Translations under genes and position numbers: made by a program | Source of the DNA: Amycolatopsis orientalis DSM 43388 | Lineage (GTDB): Bacteria > Actinomycetota > Actinomycetes > Mycobacteriales > Pseudonocardiaceae | Assembly: GCF_000411975.1 (NCBI RefSeq) | Contig: NZ_ASXG01000159.1 | Span: 1 to 38,950, forward strand | Length of the DNA stretch: 38,950 bases | Direction of reading: 5' to 3' | In this document: positions 24,287 through 32,900 of the stretch, piece by piece | Layout: every line of letters starts with the position of its first letter | Numbering within the stretch: position 1 is the first letter of the stretch | The notes under the pieces: model-generated | Database searches by the model: none | Told to the model about the DNA's origin: nothing | What the model saw: only the letters and a program-made list of their open reading frames with translations

Positions 24287-25615
24287 ATGACTCTCGCACT
24301 CGACCGGTCCACGGAAACTGCTGCCGCTGTTCCCGCCGTCGCTGGTGCGGCGCTGCGGGTCCCGCTGGTCACCGGCGGCGACATCGGCTACGCCAACCTC
24401 GACCACGCGGCCAGCGCGCCCTGTCTGGACGCGGTGCGTTCGGCGGTCGACGAGTTCCTTCCCTGGTACGCCAGCGTGCACCGCGGCGCGGGCTTCGCCT
24501 CGCAGGTCTCGACGCGGCTGTACGAGCGGACCCGGGACGTGCTGCGCCGGTTCGTGGACGCTCGAAACGGCGACTCGGTGATCTTCACCCGCAACACCAC
24601 GGACGCGTTCAATCTGCTGGCAAAAGCGTTGCCGCGCAAGACTTCTGTCGTGGTCTTCGACAGCGAGCACCACGCGGCGCTGCTGCCGTGGCGAGGCCCG
24701 AACGTCCGGCGCGTGCAGCTGCCGCGAACCCGGCTCGCCGCGGTGTCCGTTGTGGACGAAGCGCTCGCCGAATGCCCGCAGGGACCGCGATTGGTGGTCG
24801 TCGCCGGAGCGTCCAATGTGACCGGTGAGCTGCTGCCGGTGGCCGAGATCGCCGCGGTGGCGCGGAAACACGGGGCCCGGGTCGCGCTGGACGCCGCGCA
24901 GCTCGCTCCGCATCGGCGGATTTCGGTGCGGGAGCTGGACGTCGACTACGTCGCGCTGTCCGGGCACAAGCTGTACGCGCCGTTCGGGGCTGGCGCGCTG
25001 ATCGGGCGCGGCGACTGGCTGCGGGCGGCTGAGCCGTACCTGGCCGGCGGCGGTGCGACGAAACTGGTGACCGAGGAAGCCGTGGTGTGGAACTCCGGCG
25101 AGGAGCGGCACGAGGCCGGCTCGCCGAACACCGTCGGCGTGTATGCGCTCGGGGTGGCTTGCGAACAGCTGTCGGCGCACTGGGATGCCCTCCGGGCGCA
25201 CGAGGCTGCCTTGCTGGAGCGGCTGCGCAAGGGGCTTGAGGGGTTGCCCGGTTTCGCCGAGTTGCGGTTCTTCGACGCACCGGTGGACCGCGTCGGCACG
25301 GTGAGCTTCGTGGTCGAGGGGTTCGAGCCCGGATGGCTGGCGGCGGTCCTGTCGGCGGAGTACGGAATCGGCGTGCGAGACGGCGCGTTCTGCGCCCACG
25401 TGGCCGCCCGGAGGCTCCTCCGCGAGGCCGGAAGCGAAGCCCAGCAGGCGGTCCGGGTGAGCCTCGGACTGGGAAACACCGAGGAGCACGTGGACCGGCT
25501 GGTACTGGCGCTGCGGCAGATCGTGGCCCGCGGGGCGCGGTGGGAGTACGCGAAGGTCGACGGCCGGTGGGCGCCGGTGGGGGACACTCGGGAGCTGCCG
25601 GGGTTTTGTGCCTGA
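24287..25615 (+). CDS. Class V aminotransferase/cysteine desulfurase-like PLP enzyme under SAM control
   Basis: This 442-aa fold-type I PLP enzyme is close to SufS/CsdA cysteine desulfurases. Visible active-site features are 'YANLDHAASAPC' at the N-terminus, His128-His129 in 'SEHHAALLPW', Asp202 in 'DAAQ', the PLP lysine Lys228 in 'ALSGHKLYAPFGAG', and a possible nucleophile Cys369 in 'DGAFCAHVA'. A C-terminal tail 'RWEYAKVDGRWAP' is extra relative to SufS. No suf or isc genes are near. The SAM riboswitch implies a role in sulfur or methionine supply rather than general Fe-S assembly. ATG at 24287 follows GAGGAGG. The exact substrate is not determined. Confidence 0.88.
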   Translation: MTLALDRSTETAAAVPAVAGAALRVPLVTGGDIGYANLDHAASAPCLDAVRSAVDEFLPWYASVHRGAGFASQVSTRLYERTRDVLRRFVDARNGDSVIFTRNTTDAFNLLAKALPRKTSVVVFDSEHHAALLPWRGPNVRRVQLPRTRLAAVSVVDEALAECPQGPRLVVVAGASNVTGELLPVAEIAAVARKHGARVALDAAQLAPHRRISVRELDVDYVALSGHKLYAPFGAGALIGRGDWLRAAEPYLAGGGATKLVTEEAVVWNSGEERHEAGSPNTVGVYALGVACEQLSAHWDALRAHEAALLERLRKGLEGLPGFAELRFFDAPVDRVGTVSFVVEGFEPGWLAAVLSAEYGIGVRDGAFCAHVAARRLLREAGSEAQQAVRVSLGLGNTEEHVDRLVLALRQIVARGARWEYAKVDGRWAPVGDTRELPGFCA

Positions 25616-25616
25616 G

Positions 25617-25713
25617 CGGTGTTTGATGGCGGTGTTTGATGGCGTCGGCTTCGCCGCCGCGGCGGGATCGCGGTGTTTAATGGCGTCGGCTCCGCCGCCG
25701 CGTGCGGGATCGC
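25617..25713 (+). repeat. Two and a half tandem copies of a 43-44 bp repeat
   Basis: Copy 1 (25629-25671) and copy 2 (25670-25713) are nearly identical: GCGGTGTTTGATGGCGTCGG at the start and GCGGGATCGC at the end. A partial copy (25617-25630) precedes them. A third, inverted copy lies at 26386-26428. I recall similar peptide-like translations of this repeat across Amycolatopsis proteins, so it may be a dispersed element. Confidence 0.8.
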
Positions 25714-25796
25714 TTTTAAGCCGACGTTTGGGCTGAGCGGCGCGAGGGGCCTTCGGCCTGTCACGCCGCTCAGCCCAAACGTCGGCGCGATCCCGC
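25704..25796. repeat. Long inverted repeat (hairpin) between convergent genes
   Basis: Perfect 23-bp arms (25720-25742 and 25764-25786, starting GCCGACGTTTGGGCTGAG) enclose a 21-nt loop. Outer 10-bp arms GCGGGATCGC (25704-25713) and GCGATCCCGC (25787-25796) extend the stem, with TTTTAA unpaired on the left. It could terminate both convergent transcripts. The right arm overlaps the last codons of the gene at 25770-26321. Confidence 0.8.
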
Positions 25797-26321
25797 GTTG
25801 GGGTCAAGTTGGTTCGTGTGGGCTGGGTGGGTCAGGTTGGTCGTGCGGGTGCGCGGGGCGAGTTGGCGTTGGCTGGCGGCGTGGATTGCTTCTTTGATTT
25901 CGCTTTCGGGGCGGCCCCAGCGTTGGTCCCACTCTTCGTCCAGGAGCCAGATTTGGGCTAGCGGCAGCTTGAAGACGCTGTCGGCGTAGTCGGTGTGGGC
26001 GATGACTGTGTGCAGGGCGGTCAGCAGCGCGCGCTCGGTGAGGTGGCCGTTGAGGAGCATCCGGGCCAGGTGATCAAGCGCGTTCTTGGCTGCGTCGGCC
26101 GCGGTGGGAATCGGGGTGTGGCAGTCGGCCAGGGCGGCTTCCGCGACGTCGTGGATTTCCCGCGGTTCGATGCGGGACAGGCCGGCCAGATGGCGCAGGT
26201 GCTCTCCGTCCTCGCCTTGAGCCAGCCAGTGGGCGGCCCAGAGGGGGAGGTCCTCGGTGGGGGAGAGGTCCAGAGCGATCCACGCCGCGGCGACGGCGCG
26301 CGTGGGGATCTCGGCGGGCAT
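25770..26321 (-). CDS. Hypothetical protein flanked by inverted repeats
   Basis: This 183-aa protein was not recognised. It reads as mostly alpha-helical and soluble, with many Ala, Leu, His and Trp ('LPLWAAHWLAQGEDGEHLRHL', shown as an example of composition at residues 26-46). It has no signal peptide, membrane segment or catalytic motif. The ATG at 26321 starts the conserved-looking part. The last residues ('DPNAGSRRRLG') are encoded within the hairpin at 25704-25796, so the original C-terminus may have been replaced when the repeat arrived. The gene sits between inverted copies of the 43-bp repeat (25670-25713 and 26386-26428), as if it were a cassette inserted before lspA. Confidence 0.6.
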   Translation of the reverse strand: MPAEIPTRAVAAAWIALDLSPTEDLPLWAAHWLAQGEDGEHLRHLAGLSRIEPREIHDVAEAALADCHTPIPTAADAAKNALDHLARMLLNGHLTERALLTALHTVIAHTDYADSVFKLPLAQIWLLDEEWDQRWGRPESEIKEAIHAASQRQLAPRTRTTNLTHPAHTNQLDPNAGSRRRLG

Positions 26322-26385
26322 GGGCCGATGATGGCGGAAGCGGCGGGTGCGGGGCGACCGGATTCGGGCCGGGATCGGCTTGACG

Positions 26386-26428
26386 GCGATCCCGCACGCG
26401 GCGGCGGAGCCGACGCCATCAACACCGC
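26386..26428 (-). repeat. Inverted third copy of the 43-bp repeat
   Basis: It is the reverse complement of the copy at 25670-25713, with one deleted T and one substitution over 44 positions. It ends 28 nt before the lspA -10 box. Confidence 0.8.
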
Positions 26429-26456
26429 CGCTGTGACCTGCTCGGGCGCGGTTGTG

Positions 26457-26462
26457 GACAAT
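26457..26462 (+). promoter_or_regulatory. -10 box of lspA, leaderless
   Basis: GACAAT lies 6 nt before the GTG at 26469. No ribosome site is needed if transcription starts at the GTG. Confidence 0.45.
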
Positions 26463-26468
26463 GGGGGA

Positions 26469-27077
26469 GTGAGCACTGATCCTTCGCCGTCCGAATCCGA
26501 GGTCGAGCCGCCTGCGGAACCGCCTGAGCAGGAGGCCGCCGAGGAGCGCGCGCCGCTGCCCAAGCGGCGGGTCTGGGTGGTGTTCGCGGTCGCGGCGCTG
26601 CTGTGGGCGATCGACTTGCTCACGAAGAACCTCGCCGTCGCCAATCTTGAGGGCAAGGAGCCAAAGCCGATCCTCGGCGGGCTGATCTACCTGCAGGTCA
26701 CCCGCAATCCGGGGGCCGCGTTCTCGATGGCGACCGGCATGACCTGGGTGCTCGCGCTGGTCGCGATCGGCGTCGTGATCGCGATCGTGTGGATCTCGCG
26801 GCGGCTGCGGTCGGTCGGCTGGGCGGTCGGACTCGGGCTCGTGCTCGCCGGCGCGCTCGGCAACCTGACCGACCGGTTCTTCCGCGAGCCCGGACCGCTG
26901 CGCGGCCACGTCGTGGACTTCATCTCCGCGTTCGTGCCCAACGGCCAGGGCTTCGCGATCTTCAACATCGCCGACTCCGCGATCTGCGTCGGCGGCGCGC
27001 TGATCGTACTGCTGTCCCTGCTCGGCAAGGACTACGACGGCACCTCCGCCCGCGGCAAGAAGAAGGCGTCCGAGTGA
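26469..27077 (+). CDS. lspA: Lipoprotein signal peptidase LspA
   Basis: This 202-aa signal peptidase II removes the signal peptide of prolipoproteins after lipid attachment. It has four transmembrane helices and both catalytic aspartates: Asp135 in 'GNLTDRFF' and Asp169 in 'FNIADSAI', plus the conserved 'VTRNPGAAFS'. An acidic N-terminal extension of about 30 residues precedes the first helix, and a basic tail 'SARGKKKASE' ends the protein. The GTG at 26469 follows a GACAAT box. rluD starts within its stop codon (GTGA), an arrangement conserved in actinobacteria. Confidence 0.96.
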   Translation: MSTDPSPSESEVEPPAEPPEQEAAEERAPLPKRRVWVVFAVAALLWAIDLLTKNLAVANLEGKEPKPILGGLIYLQVTRNPGAAFSMATGMTWVLALVAIGVVIAIVWISRRLRSVGWAVGLGLVLAGALGNLTDRFFREPGPLRGHVVDFISAFVPNGQGFAIFNIADSAICVGGALIVLLSLLGKDYDGTSARGKKKASE

Positions 27078-28000
27078 GCGCGCGCATGCTGCCCGTCCCC
27101 GACGGGCTCGACGGGATGCGCGTCGACGCCGGGCTGGCGAAACTGCTCGGCCTGTCCCGCACCGCGGTCGCGGACCTGGCCGCGGCGGGCGACGTGCTCC
27201 TCGACGGCCGTCCGGCGGGCAAATCGGACCGGCTGACCGCGGGCGGGCTGCTCGAGGTGACGCTGCCGGAACCGGAGCGTCCGGCGGAAATCGTCGCGGA
27301 GCCCGTCGAAGGCATGAAGATCCTGCACGATGACGACGACATCGTGGTGCTTTCCAAACCGGTCGGCGTCGCCGTGCACCCGAGCCCGGGCTGGACCGGC
27401 CCGACGGTCGTGGGCGGGCTCGCCGCGGCCGGGCTGCGCATCTCGACCTCCGGCGCGGCCGAACGGCAGGGCGTCGTGCACCGGCTCGACGCGGGCACCA
27501 CCGGGGTGATGGTGGTGGCCAAGAGCGAGCACGCGTACACCGTGCTGAAGCGGGCGTTCAAGGAACGCACCGTCGACAAGGGCTACCACGCCGTCGTCCA
27601 AGGCCACCCCGACCCGACGCGCGGCACCATCGACGCGCCGATCGACCGGCATCCGCGGCACGACTACAAGTTCGCGGTCGTCGCGGGCGGACGGCCGAGC
27701 GTCACGCACTACGAGGTGGTCGAGGCGTTCCGGGCGGCTTCGCTGGCGCACGTGAAGCTGGAAACCGGGCGCACCCACCAGATCCGCGTGCACTTCTCCG
27801 CGCTGCGCCACCCGTGCGCGGGCGACCTGACCTACGGCGCGGACCCGGTGCTGGCCCGCAAACTCGGCCTGACGCGGCAGTGGCTGCACGCGCGGACGCT
27901 CGGTTTCGCGCATCCGGCGGACGGCCGGTGGGTCGAGTTCGAAGCCGAGTACCCGGACGATCTGGCCGGTGCGCTGAAGATCCTGCGGGACGGGAACTGA
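27074..28000 (+). CDS. rluD: RluA-family 23S rRNA pseudouridine synthase
   Basis: This 308-aa enzyme converts uridine to pseudouridine in RNA, most likely in 23S rRNA helix 69 if it is RluD. An S4 RNA-binding domain ('DAGLAKLLGLSRTAVADL', about 17-75) precedes the catalytic domain. The catalytic aspartate is Asp139 in 'VVHRLDAGTTGVMVVAKS'. 'LETGRTHQIRVHFSALRHP' is the second signature of the family. Start GTG at 27074 overlaps lspA. It ends 39 nt from the stop of the convergent collagen-like gene. The choice of RluD over RluA/RluC is based on context only. Confidence 0.92.
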   Translation: MSARMLPVPDGLDGMRVDAGLAKLLGLSRTAVADLAAAGDVLLDGRPAGKSDRLTAGGLLEVTLPEPERPAEIVAEPVEGMKILHDDDDIVVLSKPVGVAVHPSPGWTGPTVVGGLAAAGLRISTSGAAERQGVVHRLDAGTTGVMVVAKSEHAYTVLKRAFKERTVDKGYHAVVQGHPDPTRGTIDAPIDRHPRHDYKFAVVAGGRPSVTHYEVVEAFRAASLAHVKLETGRTHQIRVHFSALRHPCAGDLTYGADPVLARKLGLTRQWLHARTLGFAHPADGRWVEFEAEYPDDLAGALKILRDGN

Positions 28001-28039
28001 CGCCTCGTGCGTGCCGGTTCTCGCCGGCGTTGGCGCGTC

Positions 28040-29458
28040 CTAGTCGACGGCCCAGGTCAAGGTGCGCTCGTCCGGCTCCGGCCGCGGGCTCCAGCGCACC
28101 GCGACCACCCGGGTCGCGGCGGGGAGGACGTAGACGGTGTGCCCGCCGAGCGTCTCGCCCGGCTGCACACCGATCTTGTGCGGCGGCCGCGACGTCAGCG
28201 ATACCGGCGCTTTCGCGATGGTTTCGCCGCTGTCGGTGACGAGCTCCAGGTAATTGTCCGGCAGCGACGCGAACGGGATCGGCCCGCGATTGGTGATCTC
28301 GGTGTGCACGACGACCGCCCGCTCGCTGTCCTCGAGCCGGTAGCCGGCCGCGCCGAAGAGGAAGTCGGCGGGATCCTGGACTTCCAGCAGCTGCACGGAA
28401 AGCTGCTCTCCTTCGAGCCCCTGGGACTGCATCGTCTCGCCGATCCGTCCCTTCTTGGCCTTCGCGGCGGCGGGCCGGGGCTCGTCGCCGCGAGCCCAGG
28501 ACGCGGTCTGCGGAACGCCCCACGTGCTGACGACCGGATCCGGAGCCGGGTACGGCCCCGAAGGTCCATTGTGGACATTCGGCACCCCGGTCTGCGCGGG
28601 CGAGTACGCGCCGGACGGGATTCCGTTCGGGCCAGGCGGATACGCGCCGGAGACGCCGGGCATCCCGGCCGGTCCGGGGGAGTACGCGCCGGACGGCGCC
28701 GGACCCTGCTGCCCGGTCTGTCCGGTCTGCCCGGGCGGGTAGGCACCGGACGCGCCCGGTCCAGGCATGCCGTGCTGGCCCGGCCCGGCGGGAATCCCGG
28801 TTTGCCCCGGCGGGTACGCGCCGGAGGTTCCGGGGCCGGGCATGCCGTGCTGGCCCGGCGGGTGCGGTCCGGAGTGCCCCGGCATTCCGGCGGATTCGGG
28901 ACCGGGGATCCCGGACGGCCCGGGAGCGTGCGGACCGGAGACACCGGGAGAGCCCATTCCGGAGCCCTGGCCACCGGGCATCCCGGGAGCGCCGCTCCGG
29001 ACGGGAACTCCCGCCGAAGCCGGACCGTTCGGCATCGCTCCGGGCGCCGCGGCGGGACCTGAGGGCGTCGCGCCCGGACCCGACGGCATCCCGCCCGGAC
29101 CCGACGGCATCCCGCCCGGACCCGACGGCATCCCGCCCGGACCCGACGGCATCCCGCCCGGGTTCGGCCCGGCCGCCGCGGGCAACGGCGCGGACCCGGG
29201 TCCTCCGGGATACCCGCCCCCGGGAGCCTGCGGACGCTGCCACGACGCCGGAGCCCCGGAAATCGCCGCGCGAAGCCCGTTCGGATCGCTCTCGACCCCG
29301 ACCAGCAGCGGCAACCCGCTCCCGGACAGCGCCACCAGCCGGTACGCGACCTCCCGCGGGTCCATCCCGACCTTCGCCGCCAGCTCGTGCACAGCCGCCT
29401 TGCCCAGCTCGGCGAGCGCGGCGAGCAGGCGGATGTCGGCGGGATCGGTCACGGCCAC
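28040..29458 (-). CDS. Winged-helix protein with collagen-like region and C-terminal beta domain
   Basis: This 472-aa protein has three parts. Residues 1-65 look like an AsnC/MarR-type winged helix ('DIRLLAALAELGKAAVHELAA', split: 'KVGMDPREVAYRLVAL'). Residues 75-330 are Gly/Pro-rich and repetitive, with MPSGPGG heptads (about 102-130) and variants such as 'GAYPPGQTG'. Residues 345-472 form a DUF4352-like beta domain ('DSERAVVVHTEITNRGPIPF', 'QPGETLGGHTVYVLP'). No signal peptide or membrane helix is seen, so it should stay in the cytoplasm. GTG at 29458 lies 7 nt after TAGCGT, fitting a leaderless start. Function is unknown. The combination of DNA-binding fold and collagen-like linker is unusual. 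Confidence 0.82.
   Translation of the reverse strand: MAVTDPADIRLLAALAELGKAAVHELAAKVGMDPREVAYRLVALSGSGLPLLVGVESDPNGLRAAISGAPASWQRPQAPGGGYPGGPGSAPLPAAAGPNPGGMPSGPGGMPSGPGGMPSGPGGMPSGPGATPSGPAAAPGAMPNGPASAGVPVRSGAPGMPGGQGSGMGSPGVSGPHAPGPSGIPGPESAGMPGHSGPHPPGQHGMPGPGTSGAYPPGQTGIPAGPGQHGMPGPGASGAYPPGQTGQTGQQGPAPSGAYSPGPAGMPGVSGAYPPGPNGIPSGAYSPAQTGVPNVHNGPSGPYPAPDPVVSTWGVPQTASWARGDEPRPAAAKAKKGRIGETMQSQGLEGEQLSVQLLEVQDPADFLFGAAGYRLEDSERAVVVHTEITNRGPIPFASLPDNYLELVTDSGETIAKAPVSLTSRPPHKIGVQPGETLGGHTVYVLPAATRVVAVRWSPRPEPDERTLTWAVD
29073..29156. repeat. Four exact 21-bp tandem repeats coding for MPSGPGG
   Basis: The unit CCCGGACCCGACGGCATCCCG occurs four times with a 21-nt period inside the collagen-like gene. 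A degenerate continuation runs on both sides. Exact identity of the copies suggests recent expansion and possible length variation between strains. Confidence 0.9.
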
Positions 29459-29978
29459 TCCGGCAACGCTACCGCCTCGCCCGCTCGGCCCGGCCGCACC
29501 ACCGCGCCCGGCGTGCCCCGCACCACCGCGACGACCGGCGGGCCGCAGGTGCTTCTCCGCTGCCGGAAGCTCTTTCCGACCGAGCCTTCCCGGCCGGCAG
29601 AGGCGGAACCTGCCTGGGCGAATCGCGGGTCGAGGGGCGCTGGCGTGCTGGTCCGGCGGATGTTGCGGGAGCGACTCGCGCCACCGGAGGCCACCGCACC
29701 GTTCGGCACATCGCGGGCCGCCGGGTTGCAGGCGAAGTGGTCCAGCTGGTGATCCCACGCCGGTCGGTGAATCCCAGCAACGCCACGGCCGCTCGGCCTA
29801 TCCGCGCCGAACCCCGCGCCGCGGCGCAGGCTGGTAACCGCCCGACGCGGTGCCGCGAGTTCCGCCCCCCGGTACGCCTGGCCGAGAGACCGGCCGGCCG
29901 AGACACGGGCGTCCTCGCCCCCGTCTCGATTAGGGTCGGTTCCAGCACCCGCTCCGACTGCCCTGGGGGTCCACGCCG
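29459..29978. other. 520-nt intergenic region
   Basis: It separates the divergent collagen-like and DUF885 genes. It contains the -10 box TAGCGT of the former (29471-29466, minus) and a likely -10 TAGGGT of the latter (29931-29936, plus). Open frames inside have no recognisable protein features and overlap one another. No RNA motif was recognised. Confidence 0.6.
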
Positions 29979-32900
29979 ATGTCCGTCGTTTCCGATCTCG
30001 CCGACGAGCTCGTCGAGCTGTCGTTCGACCGCGAACCGCTCGACGCCGCCATTCTCGGCATCCGGCCGGACGCGCCGGGGCTCGGCGATCCGTCGGCCGC
30101 GGCGGAGGCGGCGTTCCGCGAGAAGCTCGCCGGGCTCCGGGAGCGGGCCGAGGCGATCGACCCGGCCGGGCTCGACGCGGTCGACCGCGTCACGCGCGAC
30201 GTGCTGCTCAGCACCATCGACGGGAACCTCGACCGGATGGACAGCCGGGTCGTCGACTTCACCGTCACCGACCTGTTCGTCGGGCCCGCCTCCGGCCTGC
30301 TGTCCGCGCTGCCGATGGTCACCGTCACCGCGGAAACCGCGGAGGCGCATCTCGGCCGGCTCCGCGAGATCCCGGAGTACCTCCGCGCCGTCGCGCAACG
30401 CCACCGCGCCGGCATCGCGGCGGGGCTCGTGCCGATCGAACGCCTGGTCAAGGCCGCGATCGCGCACCTCGACCGCTACCTCGCCGAGCCCGAGAACGAC
30501 CCGCTGCTGCGCCAGCCCGCCCCGGACGACGAGTTCGCCGCCCGCCGCGAGGAAATCCTCCGCGACCTCGCCCGGCCCGGCTTCCGCGAGTACCGCGACT
30601 TCCTCGAAGCCGAAGTCCTCCCGCACGGCCGCCCGGACGACAAGGCCGGCGTCTCCTGGCTGCCCGGCGGCGACGAGATCTACGCCCGCCTCGCCCGCGC
30701 GCACACCAGCAGCGACCGCACCCCGCAGGAACTGCACGACACCGGCCTCGCGATCATCGCCGGCCAGGTCGAGCAGTACCAGGCGCTCGGCGAGCGCGTG
30801 TTCGGCACGCGCGAGCTGCCGGAGATCTTCGAGCGGCTGCGCACCGACCCGAAGCTCCGCTGGACGAGCGCGGACGACCTCCTCGAAACCGCCCGCACGG
30901 CGATCTCCCGCGCCGCGGCCGAGGCGCCGAACTGGTTCGGGCACGTCCCGGAGCACCCGTGGACCGTGGAGGCGGTGCCGGAGGACTCCGCGCCCGGCGC
31001 GCCCCCGGCGTACTACATGCCGCCCGCCGCGGACGGGTCCCGCCCGGGCGTCTACTTCGCGAACACCCACCAGGCCACCGAGCGCTTCCGGCACACCGCC
31101 GAGGTCATCGCGTTCCACGAGGCGATCCCGGGCCACCACTTCCAGCTCAGCACCGCGCTCGACCTCGCCGACCTGCCGCTGCTGCGCCGGATCGGCAACT
31201 TCACCGCGTACGCCGAGGGCTGGGGCCTCTACACCGAGCGCCTCGCCGACGAGATGGGCCTGTACTCCGACGACGTGTCGCTGCTCGGCATGCTGACGAT
31301 GGAGTCCATGCGGGCCGGACGGCTGGTCGTCGACACCGGCATGCACGCGCTGGGCTGGAGCCGCCAGCAGGCGGTCGACTACCTGCTGGAGCACACGCCG
31401 ATGGCGCGGGTCGAGATCGAGTCCGAGGTCGACCGGTACCTCGGCTACCCGGGCCAGGCGCTCGCGTACATGGTGGGACGGCTGGAAATCGAGCGGCTGC
31501 GCAAGCAGGCCGAGCAGCGGCTCGGCAGCCGGTTCGACGTCAAGGCCTTCCACGACACGGTTCTCTCCGGCGGCTCCCTGCCGCTGTCGGTGCTGGACGC
31601 CGTGGTCACCGAGTGGGTGGGCGGCCACGGCGACACCGTCGCCGGCCTGGCGGACGAGCTGGTCGAGCTGGACTTCGAGCGGGAACCGCTGGAGCGCACC
31701 GTCCTCGGCCTGCCCGGCGACCACACGAAGCTCGCCGACCCGAGTCTCGCCGCCGCCGAGCGCGACCGGGCCCGGTACGCCGCGATCGCCGAGCGCGCCG
31801 ACGCGATCGACCCGGCCGGGCTGACCCCGTCCGAGGTCATCACCCGCGAGGTGGTGCGCACGCACGCCCGCGGCGCGATCGACACGATCGACTCGCGCCT
31901 GTCCGGCTTCGCGGTCAGCGACGGGTTCAGCTCGCCCGCGCTGAACCTGATGACCATCCTTCCCGCGCTGACCCCGGAGGACGCGGGCAAGGCGCGCGAT
32001 TACCTCACGCGGCTGGCGGCGATCGGCGGCTACCTCGACGCGGTGATCGAGGCGCAGCGGACGACCGTCGCGGACGGGTTCGCGCCGCCGGACTTCCTGG
32101 TGCGCATCGGGATCGAGTACGTAGAGCGGTACCTCGCGAACGAAGACGGCGACCCGTTCCGCGTCACGCCGGCGGTCGAGGTCGAGGGCTTCGCCGCGGA
32201 ATGCGACCGGCTGCTCGCCGAGGTCGTGCGGCCGGCGTACCGGCGCTACCGCGACTTCCTCGCCGAGGAGGTGCTGCCGGTGTCCAAGACCGACAGCCAG
32301 CCGGGCATCGGCCACCTGCCGGGCGGGCTGGAGAAGTACCAGGGCCTGATCCGCGCGCACACCACCACCGACCGCACCGCGCAGGAGCTGCACGAAACCG
32401 GTCTGCGGATGGGCGAAAAGCTCGCCGAGGAGTACCGCGAACTGGGCTCCCGCGTGTTCGGCACCGGAGAACTGCGCGAGATCTTCGACCGGCTCCGCAC
32501 CGACCCGGAGCTGCGCTGGCGCGACGGCGAGGAGTTGCTGGAGGGCGCGCGCACGGCCATCGGCCGGGCGGAAACCGTGGCGCCGCAATGGTTCTCCCGG
32601 GTGCCGGAGGCGAAGTGCGCGGTCGAGCCGGTCCCGGAGGCGGACGCGGCGAGCGGCACCATCGCCTACTACCTGCAGGCGGCGTTCGACGGTTCCCGGC
32701 CCGGCACGTACTACGCGAACACCTACGAAGCGAGTTCGCGGCCCCGGTTCACCAGCGAGGGGATCGCCTTCCACGAAGCCGTTCCGGGACACCACTTCCA
32801 GCTCACCTTCGCGCAGGAACTCACCGATCTGCCGCTGCTGCGCCGGATCGCGCCGTTCAACGCCTACATCGAAGGCTGGGGCCTGTACGCGGAGCGGCTC

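Noticed and set aside
25673..25897. A 74-aa plus-strand frame through the repeat region
   Set aside because: It is made of the dispersed repeat and the hairpin and then runs antisense to another gene. It is unlikely to be a real protein.
29073..29156. Tandem 21-bp units as a CRISPR array
   Set aside because: There are no spacers, and the period is a multiple of three within a coding frame, so it is a coding repeat.
29449..29709. An 86-aa minus-strand frame in the 520-nt intergenic region
   Set aside because: It has no ribosome site, family resemblance or conserved motif, and it overlaps the promoter of the collagen-like gene.
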